From Lates calcarifer (Eukaryota > Chordata > Actinopteri > Centropomidae): a stretch of 64,000 nt of DNA. Position 1 is the stretch's first letter, and every line of letters starts with the position of its first letter. Location of the stretch: contig NC_066833.1 of the NCBI RefSeq assembly GCF_001640805.2, positions 15,748,813 to 15,812,812 on the forward strand, in the 5' to 3' direction. Both the position numbers and the translations under genes were made by a program. Below the pieces are notes generated by a model. It was not told the DNA's origin. It saw only the letters and a list, made by a program, of their open reading frames with translations, and ran no database searches. Positions 15,101 to 28,100 of the stretch are shown piece after piece.

Positions 15101-18100
15101 ACATCTTATTGAGCCACTACATTTTATCTTTACCTGCTGTAGGGAAATGTCTGTCGAGGAGACGCTGAGGTATTTCAATTTTTAGGATTCCTCTTTTATG
15201 CATCCCTTGCTTCCATAATTACAAGACAAACCAAAATGAAGTGCTGCTCAAGTTAATGGAAATTATCGGAGAAAACAAAAGGTTGCTTATTTAAACAATG
15301 CTATGAAGCAGTGTTTGCTAAAACATTCAATTCAATTCAATTTTATTTATATAGCACTGAATCACAACAAAAGTCATTCTCAGGGCACTTTTCATGCCGA
15401 GCAGGTGTAGACCATACTCTTTAGATTATTATAATTACAGAGAGGGACCCAACAGATCCCACCATGAGAAAGCTCTAGCAATAGTGGCAAGGAAAAACTT
15501 CCTTTTAAGAAGCAGAAACCTCGAGCAGAACCAGACTCCGGGCGGCCATCTGTCTCGACCGTTGGGTTGAGAAAGACATGCAAGCAGCACTGTAACTAGT
15601 GATTATTTTTATTACTGATTAATTTGTTGATTATTTCCTGTTTGATCAATTAAGGTAATCTAATTAGAAATGTTTCTTTATAGCTCACTATAATGTAAGT
15701 CAATTTACCAGTTAGCTGCCTGCCTTCTTCTGTGACTCTGGAGCTAATAATATAACAGACAGAGTGGATGTGAATATCAAAAATCATTCAAGAAGTAATG
15801 ATATGTTCTTAAAATTATGAGATGCTGGATCATTGTTGTGAGATATGGAAGAAATATTTATGATAATTTTGTTTTTCTTTGCAGATAGTTGTGGTCTGTT
15901 ACTGTTCAAAAAATCAAATAAATATGAACATTTGCACCATTCTCTAAAGTTTCAAGGCATTTAAGGAGGGTTTAATTTTATTGTATCTTCACCATAATCT
16001 TGAACTTACATTTATTTCTGAAAATTATTCCAAACATGTCTTTTCCACCAATTGAAATTCCCGTTGGTAGACGCACTTCTAACCTCCATCAAAAAGCGAC
16101 TGACCCCCAGTCTGCCAGTGCTCACCTCAAAGGATTGAAATATGGCTGTGCTTCATAAAATTCACTTAGACTGGATACAAATGGCATTTCACAGCGAATT
16201 CAACTGAAAAAGCTTTTGCTATGAAGCAAAGGTCTCAGGAAAAAGATTATCGCCCACATTGCACAGAAGCAATATATGGCAGCAGTTTATCAAAAAGGGT
16301 TTTAATATCAGTCCTTTCCACATGTGCACCTCAGTCCTTTTATGTAAAGATTATCATGAAATTGTTGTGTTTGTTCCTTTTAAACAGCTTAGTTGACCTA
16401 CAATATACAGGATACCAACTTCGGAAAACTGGTTGGTTCAGTCCATTGATGGATATCACTGGTTTCTCTTAAAGACACTGTTCCCTACTGGCATTGTATT
16501 CATTGTAACAAATAAATGAAGGTTTAGACAGCTAACAGTGGTTGAAAAGTCTCTTATGTATTAAAATACTGACATGCCCCTGTGATATGATTTTTGCTGA
16601 TAAATTTACCAAAAGTCTTAAATAAATCAGCGAATGTCAGAACATAATTAGATGTAAGAATGATAATCATCCTGTGGAATGACACTTTAATTAAAGCTCT
16701 CCCCCTTTCCTATCACCGCTCTCTTACCCATGAGGTAGGACACTATCTTGCACATGGCAGCTCCAAAGATGAAATCCTTGAGGATGCTGGGGATGAGGGT
16801 GAAGGGCATGCAGAAGACTGCCATCATCAGGTCACTGACGGCGAGTGACAGCAGGAAGGTGTTGGTCACAGTGCGCATGCGCTTATTGACGGTCAGCACC
16901 ACAATGATCAGCAGGTTTCCGAACACGCTCAGGAAGAAGATGAGCGAGTAGAGCAGGATTCGCAGCGTGTGGTCCTCATCTAGTACAGAGAAAGACAGGA
17001 GGAGAGGGGATGTTGGAGTGTGAATATCTTTGTCCTACTGAACCAGATCATCAGTTCTGTTTTACATGATGAATACGATCATTCTGTCTTTAATGATGCT
17101 AACAGCCTGGAGTCAACAGTGCTGTGACTGACTATTTCTCATAACTATCTCTTTGTGTGTGTGGCTAATTTTACAAGACTTTGCAGAGGTTATACATACA
17201 CTTGTATTAATTGGGGAGTAAGTTTAAAAAGCAATTTTTTTTTTTTGTCCCATTAGTTTTGTCTCTAAAGGGAAGAATTTGAAATCGCAGTGTTACACAC
17301 TATAGCGAGATCAGGAAAACACTCTACAATGGCCCTGTAATTTTCCTGAAAATTATGCAATGCTAGACTTCAATTAACATAAACTGTGATGTTATGCTAA
17401 TAAAATGTCAGTTACATCAGCTGCTTGTGAGATACTACACATCACACATCAACGTTCCCTGTGTCAGTTGAACCCAAATGGCCTGTAATGGCTCTTTATT
17501 TGGAAAATACCTTGACAGGATGTCCATCCGTCCATCCATCCATCCATTATCTATACTGCATCTGTAAGGGTCGCAGGGTGGATAGCATGTACCAACTGAA
17601 ATATAACTCCATAAAAGCCAGGGGGACAGGCTATTAACATACCCATATTAATAGACTAATAAATGGTGTACTGATACTATATTAGAGAATTGAAATTATT
17701 TTTTGAAATATATTTTTTCTTACTTTAATTAACCTTTAGTATGCACATGCTGTTATTTTGCTATTTGATCTGTCTTGAGGCTGCAATATCTTGGAAAAAG
17801 TCTTTGAAAAGGACCTACCTGTGTTACAAGCTCAGATCAGTAGCTGTTAGCTTTTAGCTATACAAAGGCAGCCCACCATTGACAATTATTATTAATTAGC
17901 TTGATATTTCTGTCCTTCATTGACATTACCAGTTTCTCTGACATAAATTTGAGTACCTACATTTATATTTTCCACCCTCCAAATAGAGCCCTCTATCTTC
18001 ATTACAGAATACTGTAATGTACAAAATACAGTAGCCTGCAGCCCAAAGCCTGTCTGTGCCTTCAGCCATTAGCAGCTTCACTGGATCATATCCTGTAAAG

Positions 18101-21100
18101 TCTGTGTTATCTGCTTTCTCTCTTATCTTCACCTAACTCTCTGCTTAGACACAACACTTTTTACTGAGTTACCTACTGTGCCTGTATCCTGGGGATTAGA
18201 GGCACCCGTGTGCGCCACATCTGCAGGACACAAATCACATCACACACATAAGCCCAAACTTCATTGACATAGTTGTGGGGGTGTGTGCTACCAAACACAC
18301 CAGAGGTTTAATCCCCTGAAAATATACCACCAACAGCTCCTCAGGCAATAGTAAATTATACACATCTAGAGAAGGTCTACACCCTGCCGAAATTATTGCT
18401 ATCTCTACATTTCTTTTTCTATTTGTTTCTCACTCGCTGCATGACCATTTCTGTTATTTTCACCTCATATTTTCATCTTTCACTCCCGTCGTGACATTTA
18501 CTTTTCCATTCTGCAGTTTGCCTTCTTTAGATTTATTTTCCTACCAATTTCCTCTCCATCTATTCTCAATTAAAAGTAGAAAGCTTTTAAAAAAAAACAA
18601 GAAGAAGAACAAATCACGCAGCAATATGACTCATACGTGATGACATTTCTCATCATGTCAGGGAAAAAAACAGCTTTTCAAACTGTGCGTCACTAAAGTT
18701 TTTTTTTGCCACAGGCCATCTGAATATTTTATTTCATAAGAATCAGAGGGTAATTACACTATATATATATATTTGATTAATGTTTTCCAGCTGATCAATA
18801 TCCTCAAGGTTATTCTTAAAGGATCACACAATATTGACTCTGAACATCACAAATGCATTAAGAGCAAAAAAAAAAAAAAAATACAATAGCCATATCCCAC
18901 TCAGGCTGTGTCAGATCTGTTTAAAGTAATCCTGAAAGTGACTCATATTGATTTACAGTAATCTGCCTTGGATGTAAATATGTGAAATGTGCACAACTGG
19001 CTAGGGTACATAATCTGAGTAAGCAGTAAAAATCTGCTGCACAAGAGCTGTCATGAGGTGAAAGAGTGACATCGAACACAGGATTCGTGTATGAAACTAT
19101 GATGATGGCATGTCTCTTAACTGATAAAATACTCTTTTCTCCACCCTGCCGCTCTGAAATGTTTTTGTATCGCTTACAGGCTTAGAGATGCATTCAGGCT
19201 CAGCTTGGTCAGCAAACGTCAGTAAGTCAGTCTCTCTCATCTCACTCTCAGATACACAGATTCTCATATACATACACTCTTCCCATCTAATGACGTAGCT
19301 TCACCATCTGTCGCACACACTCCTATACAAATAAAAAGCAGTAGCCTCTAATATGCTGGATGCTGTTCTGCTGACAGGACATCAGGGATTCTTCACAAGA
19401 ACAGGCTTGCAAAAAGCAGCAACTGAAAGTGTTTAATTTTGTGCTTGCGTGTGCATGAGTGTGCACATACATCTGCATGAGTGTAATGAAAATGTGCAGA
19501 CAGATGATTGGTATGAAAGAACAACCAACACTCTCTCCTTTATTACTGTCTCTCTCTCTCTCTCTCTTGCCAAATGAAATATGTTATGCTGGCTTCTGCC
19601 TAATCGAAGCCAATTAGCCCTCCAGTATGCTCATTGGCTGTGTGGGAAACATTGATAACTCCCTCAGCACATTTACTCTGTCCTTCAGGCCAAAACTTCC
19701 AGTAGCTACTAATGCTTACAAGTACAGGGCAGAAGCATTCAAATCAATTACCTTACTCAGCAGTGCTTTACCTGCGCTCACTGGCCAATATGCGGAATAG
19801 ATTAATATTTCTGCTACATAAAAACACTGTAGTCTTCTGTTCCACAGCCTCACTTGGATGATTCAAACTAATGCATGAAACTGCAAGACAATCCTGAAAT
19901 TAATATTGTTGGTTTACAGCCCTGGGGATGAACAGAATGTTTTCTGCTTGACAGAGCTGTACAGTTGGTCTGATACACACAGACAGGTCTGCAGTTTCTC
20001 CACAGGCTTATATAGTGTTTGCAACTGTAAAACAGGGAGGGATGTTTCTTAAACTTGCACTGATTTTGGGGCAAAGGAAATGAATACAACAAGTTGAAAT
20101 GGTGAACATGTTAGTAAAAAGTTGCTAATTTACACATCCAGCAGTTACGGAACAACATTTAGAGTTGTGTTTTTGACCGCATGATGAATTTGAGTCCAAC
20201 ATTCACTCTCTTTTAGCTCTGTATTTGGTCTCCACCAGCTCCTGATGAAAGTATGTGACTCTCTAGCTGCTGAATGCTCCACTTTGCTTACCAGCTAGTT
20301 GAGATAACTTCTGTTGTGAATTGGCGCTATATAAATAAAATTTGACTTGACTTGACTTGACTAACTGTAACTTTTGGATGCTGTATAATAAATATTCCTC
20401 CCACAGCGTTGAGCTAGTGTATCACCATTTGTGACACACAACTGCCAGATATATCTCCTATTTGAAGACCCTCTAGACAAGATACATAGACTGATCAGAC
20501 TTGCCAAAATTACACTGACAATATTGAAAAGAAAACCCTCTGCTGGTTGTGGCTGGTGTATGTGCTGTCTTGTCGAAATGAAAATACCAATATCATTCTC
20601 ATTTTACATTCATATCTGCATGCAGTGTTGGTTCTTTTCACTGTGACAACAAGCCTCCAGACTGTTTATGTGCCTGACCAATAAAGAGTCCAAGACCCTT
20701 CCCTCTGTAAAAACCACAAATTTCTAGTTTTACACTTTGGTTTTTCTACAGCTTTATGCTAAGCTATGCTAATAGGCTGCTGGTTATAGCCTAATATTTT
20801 GCATGCAGACACACCTCCGCAAGACAGTCAGGGTATTTCCCAAAATATCAAAGCATTCCTTGAAATTGTGATGAGGTTCAGGATATCAGTGGCTGAGCAG
20901 CTGGTGCAGGGGCAGCCCTCAAGGTAATTATTAATCACCCCTTTCCTTTCCACTGCATCGTCCCTGCTCTTTCTGCCAGCCCACAACACTGGACTGAGCT
21001 GCAATGAAATTAGAGGCTCAATGCAAGTTTAAAGAGCATCCTGGAGTTGTTGTGTTGCAGTAAAATACTCCACTGATGCAGCATTGAAGCTACTGCTTAC

Positions 21101-23679
21101 TACTACAACTTTGCTGGTAAGATTAAGTGATTACAGAAATCAACACTGACCATTTGGCAAGGGCTCTTTGCACTCAGCTCCACCAATTATTTAGAGTGCT
21201 ATTTTCAGTTTAAAGAGCCAAATGACAGAAGGGAAGCCTGTAGCACTGGGGGTGTGGGTTGATCGTTTCACGAGTGTGTGTGCAGTGCCGATCAGCCGTA
21301 TCTGACCACTGGCTCTGGAACACAGTCTGCTCTCTGTTTACAGACTAGAGGCACAGAGAGCAGCTGAGTAGGTTGCGGGAAAATTTTATTTTGTTGCAAC
21401 TACCAGAGGTTTTCTACTTGCAATTATCTGAGTACAATGTACATGTAATTTATATCCTCTTAAGAGTCCATTACCTGCACATACCACCTCAGAAATGTAT
21501 GTGCATTTGGTTACATCACATACATACAATCTGCTATATTAGACACCCTCGTGCGATACGCATTTCACACAGTCTAGTTCAACTGTGCAAATGCAAACGC
21601 AACTTTTTCAGTTCTAACGCATCATTTACCCGCAATTTAAGTGTTGGATGTGGAAGGCTGGTGAAAAGATTCCCTGCTAACAATAACGTGATTCAAGTGC
21701 AAAGTTAAGTGGAGTGGCAGAAGCTATTATTAGATATGCAGCAAAATAGTGGATGAATTAATAATGAAGTTCGTATTCCATCCATGAATATTTAAGGTTT
21801 CATCTGTTTCTCTCACTCAGTATATCAGACATTATATTGACTATGAATTACACTCCCCCACTCTCTAATACATATGCAGCGTGTGTGTGTGTGTGTGTGT
21901 GTGTGTCACTTTCTGTCCCAGCTGGCCCTTGTGTCGCTGCAGCTATCAGAGAAAAACCCGTTCTGCTGTAAGACCAAGGTATTGGTAAATGTCACAGCTA
22001 GTGGCTAATCCGGCATGGTAAATGTCATCTAAGCGTTGTTACTAAGCCAACTGCACCCTGGAACAGTTGATGGAGGCAATGAACGAAAGCACTATCCACT
22101 GACTGACAGACGACAACACATGAGCTGCAGCGCCTCTGGTCACGGCGGTCAGAATACAAAACGACGTGCTGGTTGCTTGGCACACAGTGGAGGCATGTAT
22201 TAAACACCTCTGCTCTCAACGGGCAGAGTGAGAGGAGACAGTGTGAGCGATGGAGATAGTGAAATACATAGAAACAGAAGAGGTGGAGCACTGAGAGAAG
22301 TGGTGGGAGAGGGAAATGAAAAGCAGGGGAGTTTGTTTGTTTTGTTTGTTTAAATGCCTTTTGTCAGGAATAAACTGCTTTGTGTTCACAGATTGAAAAT
22401 GGTGGTTTGTTCCTGGCAGTGACTGCTAACCCCTCTTCTGCTTAAGTTATCATCATCTCCAAGTAATGATCTCCCACTGGTGTGTGATAAATTGCACTGC
22501 AATCAGCCAATATCCTCAACATAACATTTTTATTGACTCTATAAATACATCATTATTCACCTGTGTCTTGAGCTGTAAGAAATGCGCGACAGGCATCTGT
22601 ATGATATCAAGCCTACAGCAGGAGTCTGCAGGTTATTGTTCCAAATCAGAGACAACACCTGAGCTGCATTCAATGTGAAAACATTTTGCTGTTGTCTGGC
22701 TGAGCAAGATGTTTTCCCTCAGTGGTGGGTGAAGATTTTCTTCACTTTACCTGCACTAAAAAGGTACCCCAGCGATTTAGAGCTGCATTCGCATGAAAAT
22801 GGGGAACATACTCCCAATAGATTTAAAAAGGATTGTGTTTGACTTGCCCTGTCTGGGAAATGTCTCTCAAAGCTGCACACGTTTTCTGCCACAGTAGCAA
22901 CTAGCACCAATAGTATGGGTATGAACACATTATTTCACTAATTAGAAAAAATGTGAATTTGACGTAGTCCATGACATATGATTTGATGTGCCCGTTACAA
23001 TGAAAAATGAGCAACAGAGTGGGAACCTGACTGTGACACAACTCAATCTCCTCCATAAACTCAGAGCGGCAGTATGATAGACAGACTAGACTAGATGGTG
23101 AAGAAAGAGCGAATGCGGTGGAGAAACAATCGATTTCAGGAGTGATGGAGTGAGTAATGATGGTGACAGCAGCTATTAAGGGTCACACATCATCATTTTT
23201 TTCTCCTTGGATGATAAATTTAGATCGTTGTGAGGTCCTGTCTGAAGATACAGCGGGAATGCAAAATGGAGAGAAACAAGGCAGGGACTGGAAAGAGGTG
23301 ATAATCTTTGAGTGACACAGGGTGAGTGTGAAATAACTTAATAGTGCAGCATTAAAATGGATTAAACCCCCACCTTAACTGTGCTGCTGCGGTTCTCACC
23401 AGACATCTGTACTTATCAGATGTGTCCGTGGTTTGTTTGTGATTTTCAATACTGATTTAGCTCAGTGTAATGAGTCATACTTATGCCTGAGTGCTCAAAA
23501 TTATTCATCAACTGGCAAGTGTAGAAGATTTTAGGTAAAAGTGTGAATAACAGAGGTTGAATGAAATCATTCAGAATATAATACAGTGAGAATCAACAGT
23601 TGGAAACTCATATCTCTCACTTATGATGTTGACCTGTCAGCAACCACCAGCACAATGAAAGCGCTCAATCTCTGCAAAT

Positions 23680-23723
<44 letters not shown>

Positions 23724-24787
23724 ATCAACACATGGAAATGCTGAAAAGCAATTGTTACGGATGAAAACAGCAAGTGTTGATTGATAAAGTAGCAGGTGGA
23801 GGAAAGGCTGAGTGGAAATTGCGATGATGCTGTTATCTCTTGTTCACAGGGTCAAATCAAGTCGTTTTTAATCAATATTGCTCAAAATTTGCCTCGAGGG
23901 GGGTTTGAGGACCTGTTTAACATACACAAGCCGCTATTATTAGACCCTCACTTTCAATAAAGTAGAAATGCCTTGAAAGTACTGAAAAAGCAGAACACAG
24001 CAGCATGAGGCACAATCCATATATGAAGCCACCCGGTTGGGTTTTTATGAATAAATCCCCTGCTTGGCCAGAGCTGTGACTCTCTCTCTTTCCCTCTGTC
24101 TATCTGATTCATATTTCACTGTAACTTCAACTGTAACCATTGATTTCCCCTTTAAATAAACCAAAAATAGAACCCAAGTGAACCCAGTGATTTACTAAAG
24201 CCTATTCTACACAGATTGCAAAGATGATTTATTGACTTACAGGGTTGTTTTACCAGTTAGTTCATGGTCTTCATTCAAAGTTATTCACTGTAGGCCTCCA
24301 GTTTTGATTAAAGGTTTGTGTGAACTGTATTTTAAAGTTCAGTTTTTAAATAAAAACAATAAAGCTCCACAGATTCTTATTATATCTGACAGCCTAACAT
24401 TAAGCCGAAATCTGATATTTTAAAGGGAGGTCACAGTTAATTTTCTTGCAGTATTGCTTCATTTTGATCTCCGGCTGGATGTCAGTTAAACCAATTCACG
24501 CGGCGAATGTCACACACAATTAGAGAAACACAATTAAAACTACACGATACAGGTTAATTGAGGTTGCACCTTCAATTAACCTCTATGTAACAAATATTGA
24601 GTTTTCGGTGTGTTCGCTCACCTCTCTGCCTCACACGCCGAGGTATGAGGAGTGTGAAGGCGTTGCCGCAGGTGATGTTTGATGCCTCCAAGCTCTCGTT
24701 ACCGGTTCCGTTGTGGAGCACGTCAGCCTGCGCTCCGACGCACTTCGGGATGGCAGTGGATGTCTCATTTTGCGTGTAAAGGTCCAT
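8318..24787 (-). CDS. cckbr: Cholecystokinin B/gastrin-type receptor, complete, 5 exons
   Basis: This is a class A peptide-hormone GPCR of the plasma membrane that binds CCK/gastrin-type peptides; the family signals mainly through Gq. Coding exons on the minus strand are 24787-24622, 16979-16728, 12998-12737, 11401-11274 and 8859-8318. They sum to 1350 nt, giving 449 aa (human CCKBR has 447). All junctions are GT-AG with matching phases, and an in-frame TGA lies four codons upstream of the ATG. The N-terminus carries several N-glycosylation sequons. Visible landmarks are TM1 with GN at 76-77, an ERY motif at 156-158 in place of DRY, CWMP at 346-349 in TM6, NPVIY at 387-391 in TM7, and a CC palmitoylation candidate at 408-409. 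The end, SYTTVSTMG, resembles CCKBR and not CCKAR. The exon 4/5 junction in the third intracellular loop is the least certain. Introns are about 7.6, 3.7, 1.3 and 2.4 kb. Teleosts have more than one CCKBR paralogue, so a/b is not assigned. Confidence 0.95.
9005..9039. repeat. Perfect short palindrome in cckbr intron 4
   Basis: Two 16-bp arms (9005-9020 and 9024-9039) are exact reverse complements separated by ATT. The arms are AT-rich, so the feature may be a slippage product, a MITE core or chance. Confidence 0.8.
9358..9592. repeat. Dispersed teleost repeat (SINE-like) in cckbr intron 4
   Basis: The block runs from 'atatagtgcttttctagtc' through a 'cttgcccaaggatacttcag' segment to 'gaggagccggggattgaacc'. 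This order is characteristic of a very common interspersed repeat of percomorph genomes. A second element with 'ttatttatatggtgcagaatc' abuts its end near 9598, which suggests nested insertion. Confidence 0.65.
10597..10637. repeat. (TAA)n microsatellite
   Basis: About 13 TAA/ATA trinucleotide units lie in cckbr intron 4. Confidence 0.9.
12112..12152. repeat. (CA)n microsatellite
   Basis: A CA run in cckbr intron 3 produces two overlapping low-complexity open frames on the minus strand that are not genes. Confidence 0.9.
13960..14130. repeat. Partial dispersed repeat
   Basis: A 'cagtggtggagagcaactaaatgc' start followed by 'actcaagtactgcact' resembles the fish repeat family also visible near 27757 and 45421. 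Boundaries are approximate. Confidence 0.4.
14334..14600 (+). repeat. Dispersed percomorph repeat copy
   Basis: It opens with 'ggaatagttcaacattt' and continues with 'aatatgaagccatagccagtggcagattagctta'-type text. The same family appears more clearly at 47145-47440. It sits in cckbr intron 2. Confidence 0.5.
15322..15600. repeat. Dispersed teleost repeat in cckbr intron 2
   Basis: The block starts with repeated TTCAA and 'ttttatttatatagcactg'. It continues through a segment on aacagatccc, 'gtggcaaggaaaaacttcc' and 'gcagaaacctcgagcagaacc' to 'gcggccatctgtctcgaccg'. This order is that of an abundant non-autonomous element of percomorph genomes. Confidence 0.7.
17519..17620 (+). repeat. (CATC)n-headed dispersed repeat fragment
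   Basis: Several CATC units are followed by 'attatctatactgcatctg' and 'gggtcgcagggtgg'. This matches the 3' end of a common fish LINE/SINE family from memory. It lies in cckbr intron 1. Confidence 0.55.
19547..19567. repeat. (TC)n tract
   Basis: Short TC dinucleotide run in cckbr intron 1. Confidence 0.8.
20210..20370 (+). repeat. Dispersed repeat with SINE-like tail
   Basis: A 'tttggtctccaccagctcctga' segment, similar to that at 4685, is followed by 'ggcgctatataaataaaatt' and three TTGAC-type tandem units. The last part is a typical 3' tail of teleost retroposons. A related fragment in reverse sense lies at about 20660-20800. Confidence 0.6.
21881..21906. repeat. (GT)n microsatellite
   Basis: GT dinucleotide run in cckbr intron 1. 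Confidence 0.85.
23683..23721. repeat. (CA)n microsatellite
   Basis: CA dinucleotide run in cckbr intron 1. Confidence 0.9.
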
Positions 24788-25140
24788 GATTTTGACTCAG
24801 TACTCTCTAGAGTTATAAAAAGTTCAAATCAGATCTTCTGTCAATTTTCGACTGAGCCGCTGAAGTGGTAAAACAACCAGACTCTGCATCCATAGTCCAT
24901 CTCACTTGGCCTGCAGAATGAGGTAAGTTATCGGCTGCCCAAACTACAAAGAAAAGACAAAACAAAAACAGTACTTTACTTTTTCGTATTTTTCCACAGC
25001 GATTTTACTGTAGATGCGTCTCACTCGGCATCAGTCACAGATTAATCAAGGACCGGTGCGCACTAGAAGAGATGGAGGAGCGCGGCGCGCTTTACCAAGT
25101 GAACCGCATGGAGGGAGCGAGTGAGTACTGAGTGGGGCGG
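24788..25140 (-). promoter_or_regulatory. cckbr 5' UTR and likely promoter region
   Basis: The sequence directly upstream of the cckbr start is richer in CpG than its surroundings, especially 25075-25095 with a GCGCGGCGCGC-like core. I see no clear TATA box, so the transcription start is not fixed. Position and local base composition are the only support. Confidence 0.35.
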
Positions 25141-28100
25141 TGGACTAAAGTCATATAGGGTGGGTGGTGTGCGTGTATATGTGTGTGAGAGGTGGAAAAA
25201 ACGGACAGTGGTGTGTTTGTGTACAACTGCCACCAGTGCTGGGCAAATTAATTAACATTTTACCTGGATGAAACATGTTTATTTTGTCCTTTGTGGTTAT
25301 TTGGATAGGTTGAAACAACCATACAATAAATTATTCACAATGGAAGGTCATCGGTTTCTTAAAGAAGAAATCGATGGCAATATGGGGTTAAAAGTAATTG
25401 AGGAGTAGGAAGTATTAAGATCAGTAACACTATGTTGACAAATGATAAGTTCATGCCTTGGTTTTACAATATATTGTTACAATATGTTATAAAACTGAAG
25501 GAGAATTGAGAATTTATGATGCATTGTGTCACTGTGACATTATGATTATTTTTTCATTCACACTTCCACTTGTCCACATCATTTTTCTTTGTAGAGTACA
25601 GTATGTTAAAGCAGTTTTTTTCCGTAAAATAAATTAGATGCAGGAACGTTGCCACCTCATTCAAGCTTTGATGATCTGATGCCCTCATAAGTAAAAGCAC
25701 CTGAAGTGTTTTTAGATGCACACTGCCTCCCTCATGTGGCGTGTGTGTGCACTTCCTGTCTTTGCCAGCTGGGTGACATATCACCAAGTTGTTACGGAGC
25801 TCTGAGTTCATGAGGGAGGTTCTGGTCTGCAGCATATGTTAATCCATGTTGCATTCCTCTACCAGTTCTTTGCAAGAACATAAGCATATAGTGGAATAAG
25901 TCACTCTAAGAAAGTTATCCTTCATCAGAATCATCATCATTACCCCATTAACCCATCCTCCAGGAGAAATATAAAAGATGATATTAAAATGTTCCAAATT
26001 CTCATTTTGTATTTTTATCATGCTGCAATATTTTATGGATGATGTGGGACCTTCCATGTAATGAGAGCATCTATTTCCTACCAATAGTCAGGGTTAGTTC
26101 CTTCAAACCATGTCCACAACAATAATCTAAACCAATTTTTTTTTCTTAGTTGTCTGAACTCATAATAACTTTAACTATGGAGGTGGAAGAAGGACACTCG
26201 TATGAACTATTTTTGTGACAGTTACATGCGTTTGTAAGGCACTTGACAAGCTAGACCAGAAAACATTCCTATCATTTTGTTTTGGAAGGCAATGACAAAC
26301 CATCTGTTTTCACATTTAGAGTGGAGGAACTCTCTGTGCTGAAGAAGCTGGAGGGGAAAAAATGAGAATGCTCCATGTCACTGCAGCTGAAGTAGAACAC
26401 GTGGAATAAAAGAACCTATATCTCAGGTTCTGCTTCGCCAATTTTGATAGAATTTTTAGAACCATCCATCATGAGTGTGACAATACTCTGCTAAGAGATT
26501 GGTACCTCTGGTCTTTCCTTCCAAAACTGCAGCCATCAAGACATTTAGTAAGCTCAGCATTGGCAGTACAGTTTGAGTGACTCAGTAAAAGCTGTCCTTC
26601 ACCATATTTATATAGATAAAATGCAAGAGATTGCCCTGATCTCATTGTTCTTATTGTTCTGATTGGAAATCATCAAACATTTCATCAAAGGTTTTACATA
26701 TCAAGACAATATGTTTTAGCAAGATTGGCTGGCTGCATCATTGTGCTGCACTGAGCTACAGATGAGACACTGGCATAATACAGTATGTGCCTTGGGCCTG
26801 GACAGGTTACAAGCTTGTTTTTCCTACAAGGAAATGGAGAAATTGTGCCTTCCGTGCCACCTGTACATCTGGGAGGTTTAAATGTCGCTGCTTTCTGAGG
26901 CATGTTATTGCTGTGGAGAGATGGGGCCGTGTGCTTGTCCTCTGAACGCTCAAATGACTCCCAGCGAATGGCTCCCATTATTTCAAGTGGCCCACCTCTA
27001 ATCTTACTCCTGCTCTAATTAGCTGGCTCGGGCAGGTCATGTGCAGAGCCTCTTACCCCAGATAAACAAGCCATATGAGGATGCCAATCAAGATGAGGAG
27101 AGAGACTAGTGTTCCCTGTTGAGTGCAGTAATCACAACTGGCATGACTTGTTGATTACTGATGCTCCACTGCTGATGAAAACAGGTTGGAGATAATCACT
27201 TCTGGGATGGCACTTTACAGCTCATGTCTGCATTTTCTGGTGATATAGTACATATATACTCTGCTGCCGTAAATACTACTTAGATTATGGTCCAAATCAA
27301 ATAAACAGCTACAGCAGCAGAGGATTCATCAGTCCACACAGTCAGCGTCACGGAAATACTTTACTGTTTTTTGGCAAACACAGTCTGATGACTGAGGGTA
27401 ATGGATAGTGAATGCATCAGGTGCTAAGCCGACCTGAAGAAGATTCCTGTCTCCTTCCACTCACCTCGTCTGGTTCCTGGTATTGATTGTTCAAACATGG
27501 CTCCAGGCTGACAGTGGGTGTGTGGCTGCAGGGTTAGAGGTGTTTGTGTGTGTTATAATGGGTGAGCGCAGAGCTCCAAACCATCAACAGTTGTAAATGC
27601 CTGGTCTGAAGGTACACATACCTGTGTCAGAGTGTCTGTGTGTTCAAGCAGAGAGACTGACCTCCCCTACGCCTACCACAGATTCTTCCATTTCCTGCTG
27701 TTGTTATCAGTTTGTCACAGATTGTCCAGTTCCTCATGAGTGCTGCATGAAAACCAGTGTTGGAAAATAACTAAGCACACCTACTCAAGAACTGTACTTA
27801 AGTACAATTTGAAGTATTTGTATGTTATCTTATGGCGCAAGGCTTTAAACACACTTTTTTTGATTTGAACACAGGACATTTACTTGCCTTGATATTTTAA
27901 CAAAGTAAAAGTTTGGAGTACTTCTCCAACCACTGGTGAAAACATGTATATACACTGCACCAAAGATGGAGAATAATGAATGTCCACAATTCACTCTTTT
28001 CTTAAAGGTAAGAGTAAAAAAGAGTAAAAAATATGCACTCCAAGTGTGACTTTGAATCAGTAAAAGAAAACATACCCTGGTACAGAATTAACACAGAGTA

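Noticed and set aside
25554..26084. Two adjacent minus-strand open frames upstream of pdzk1
   Set aside because: No recognisable product and no phase-matched splice sites found.
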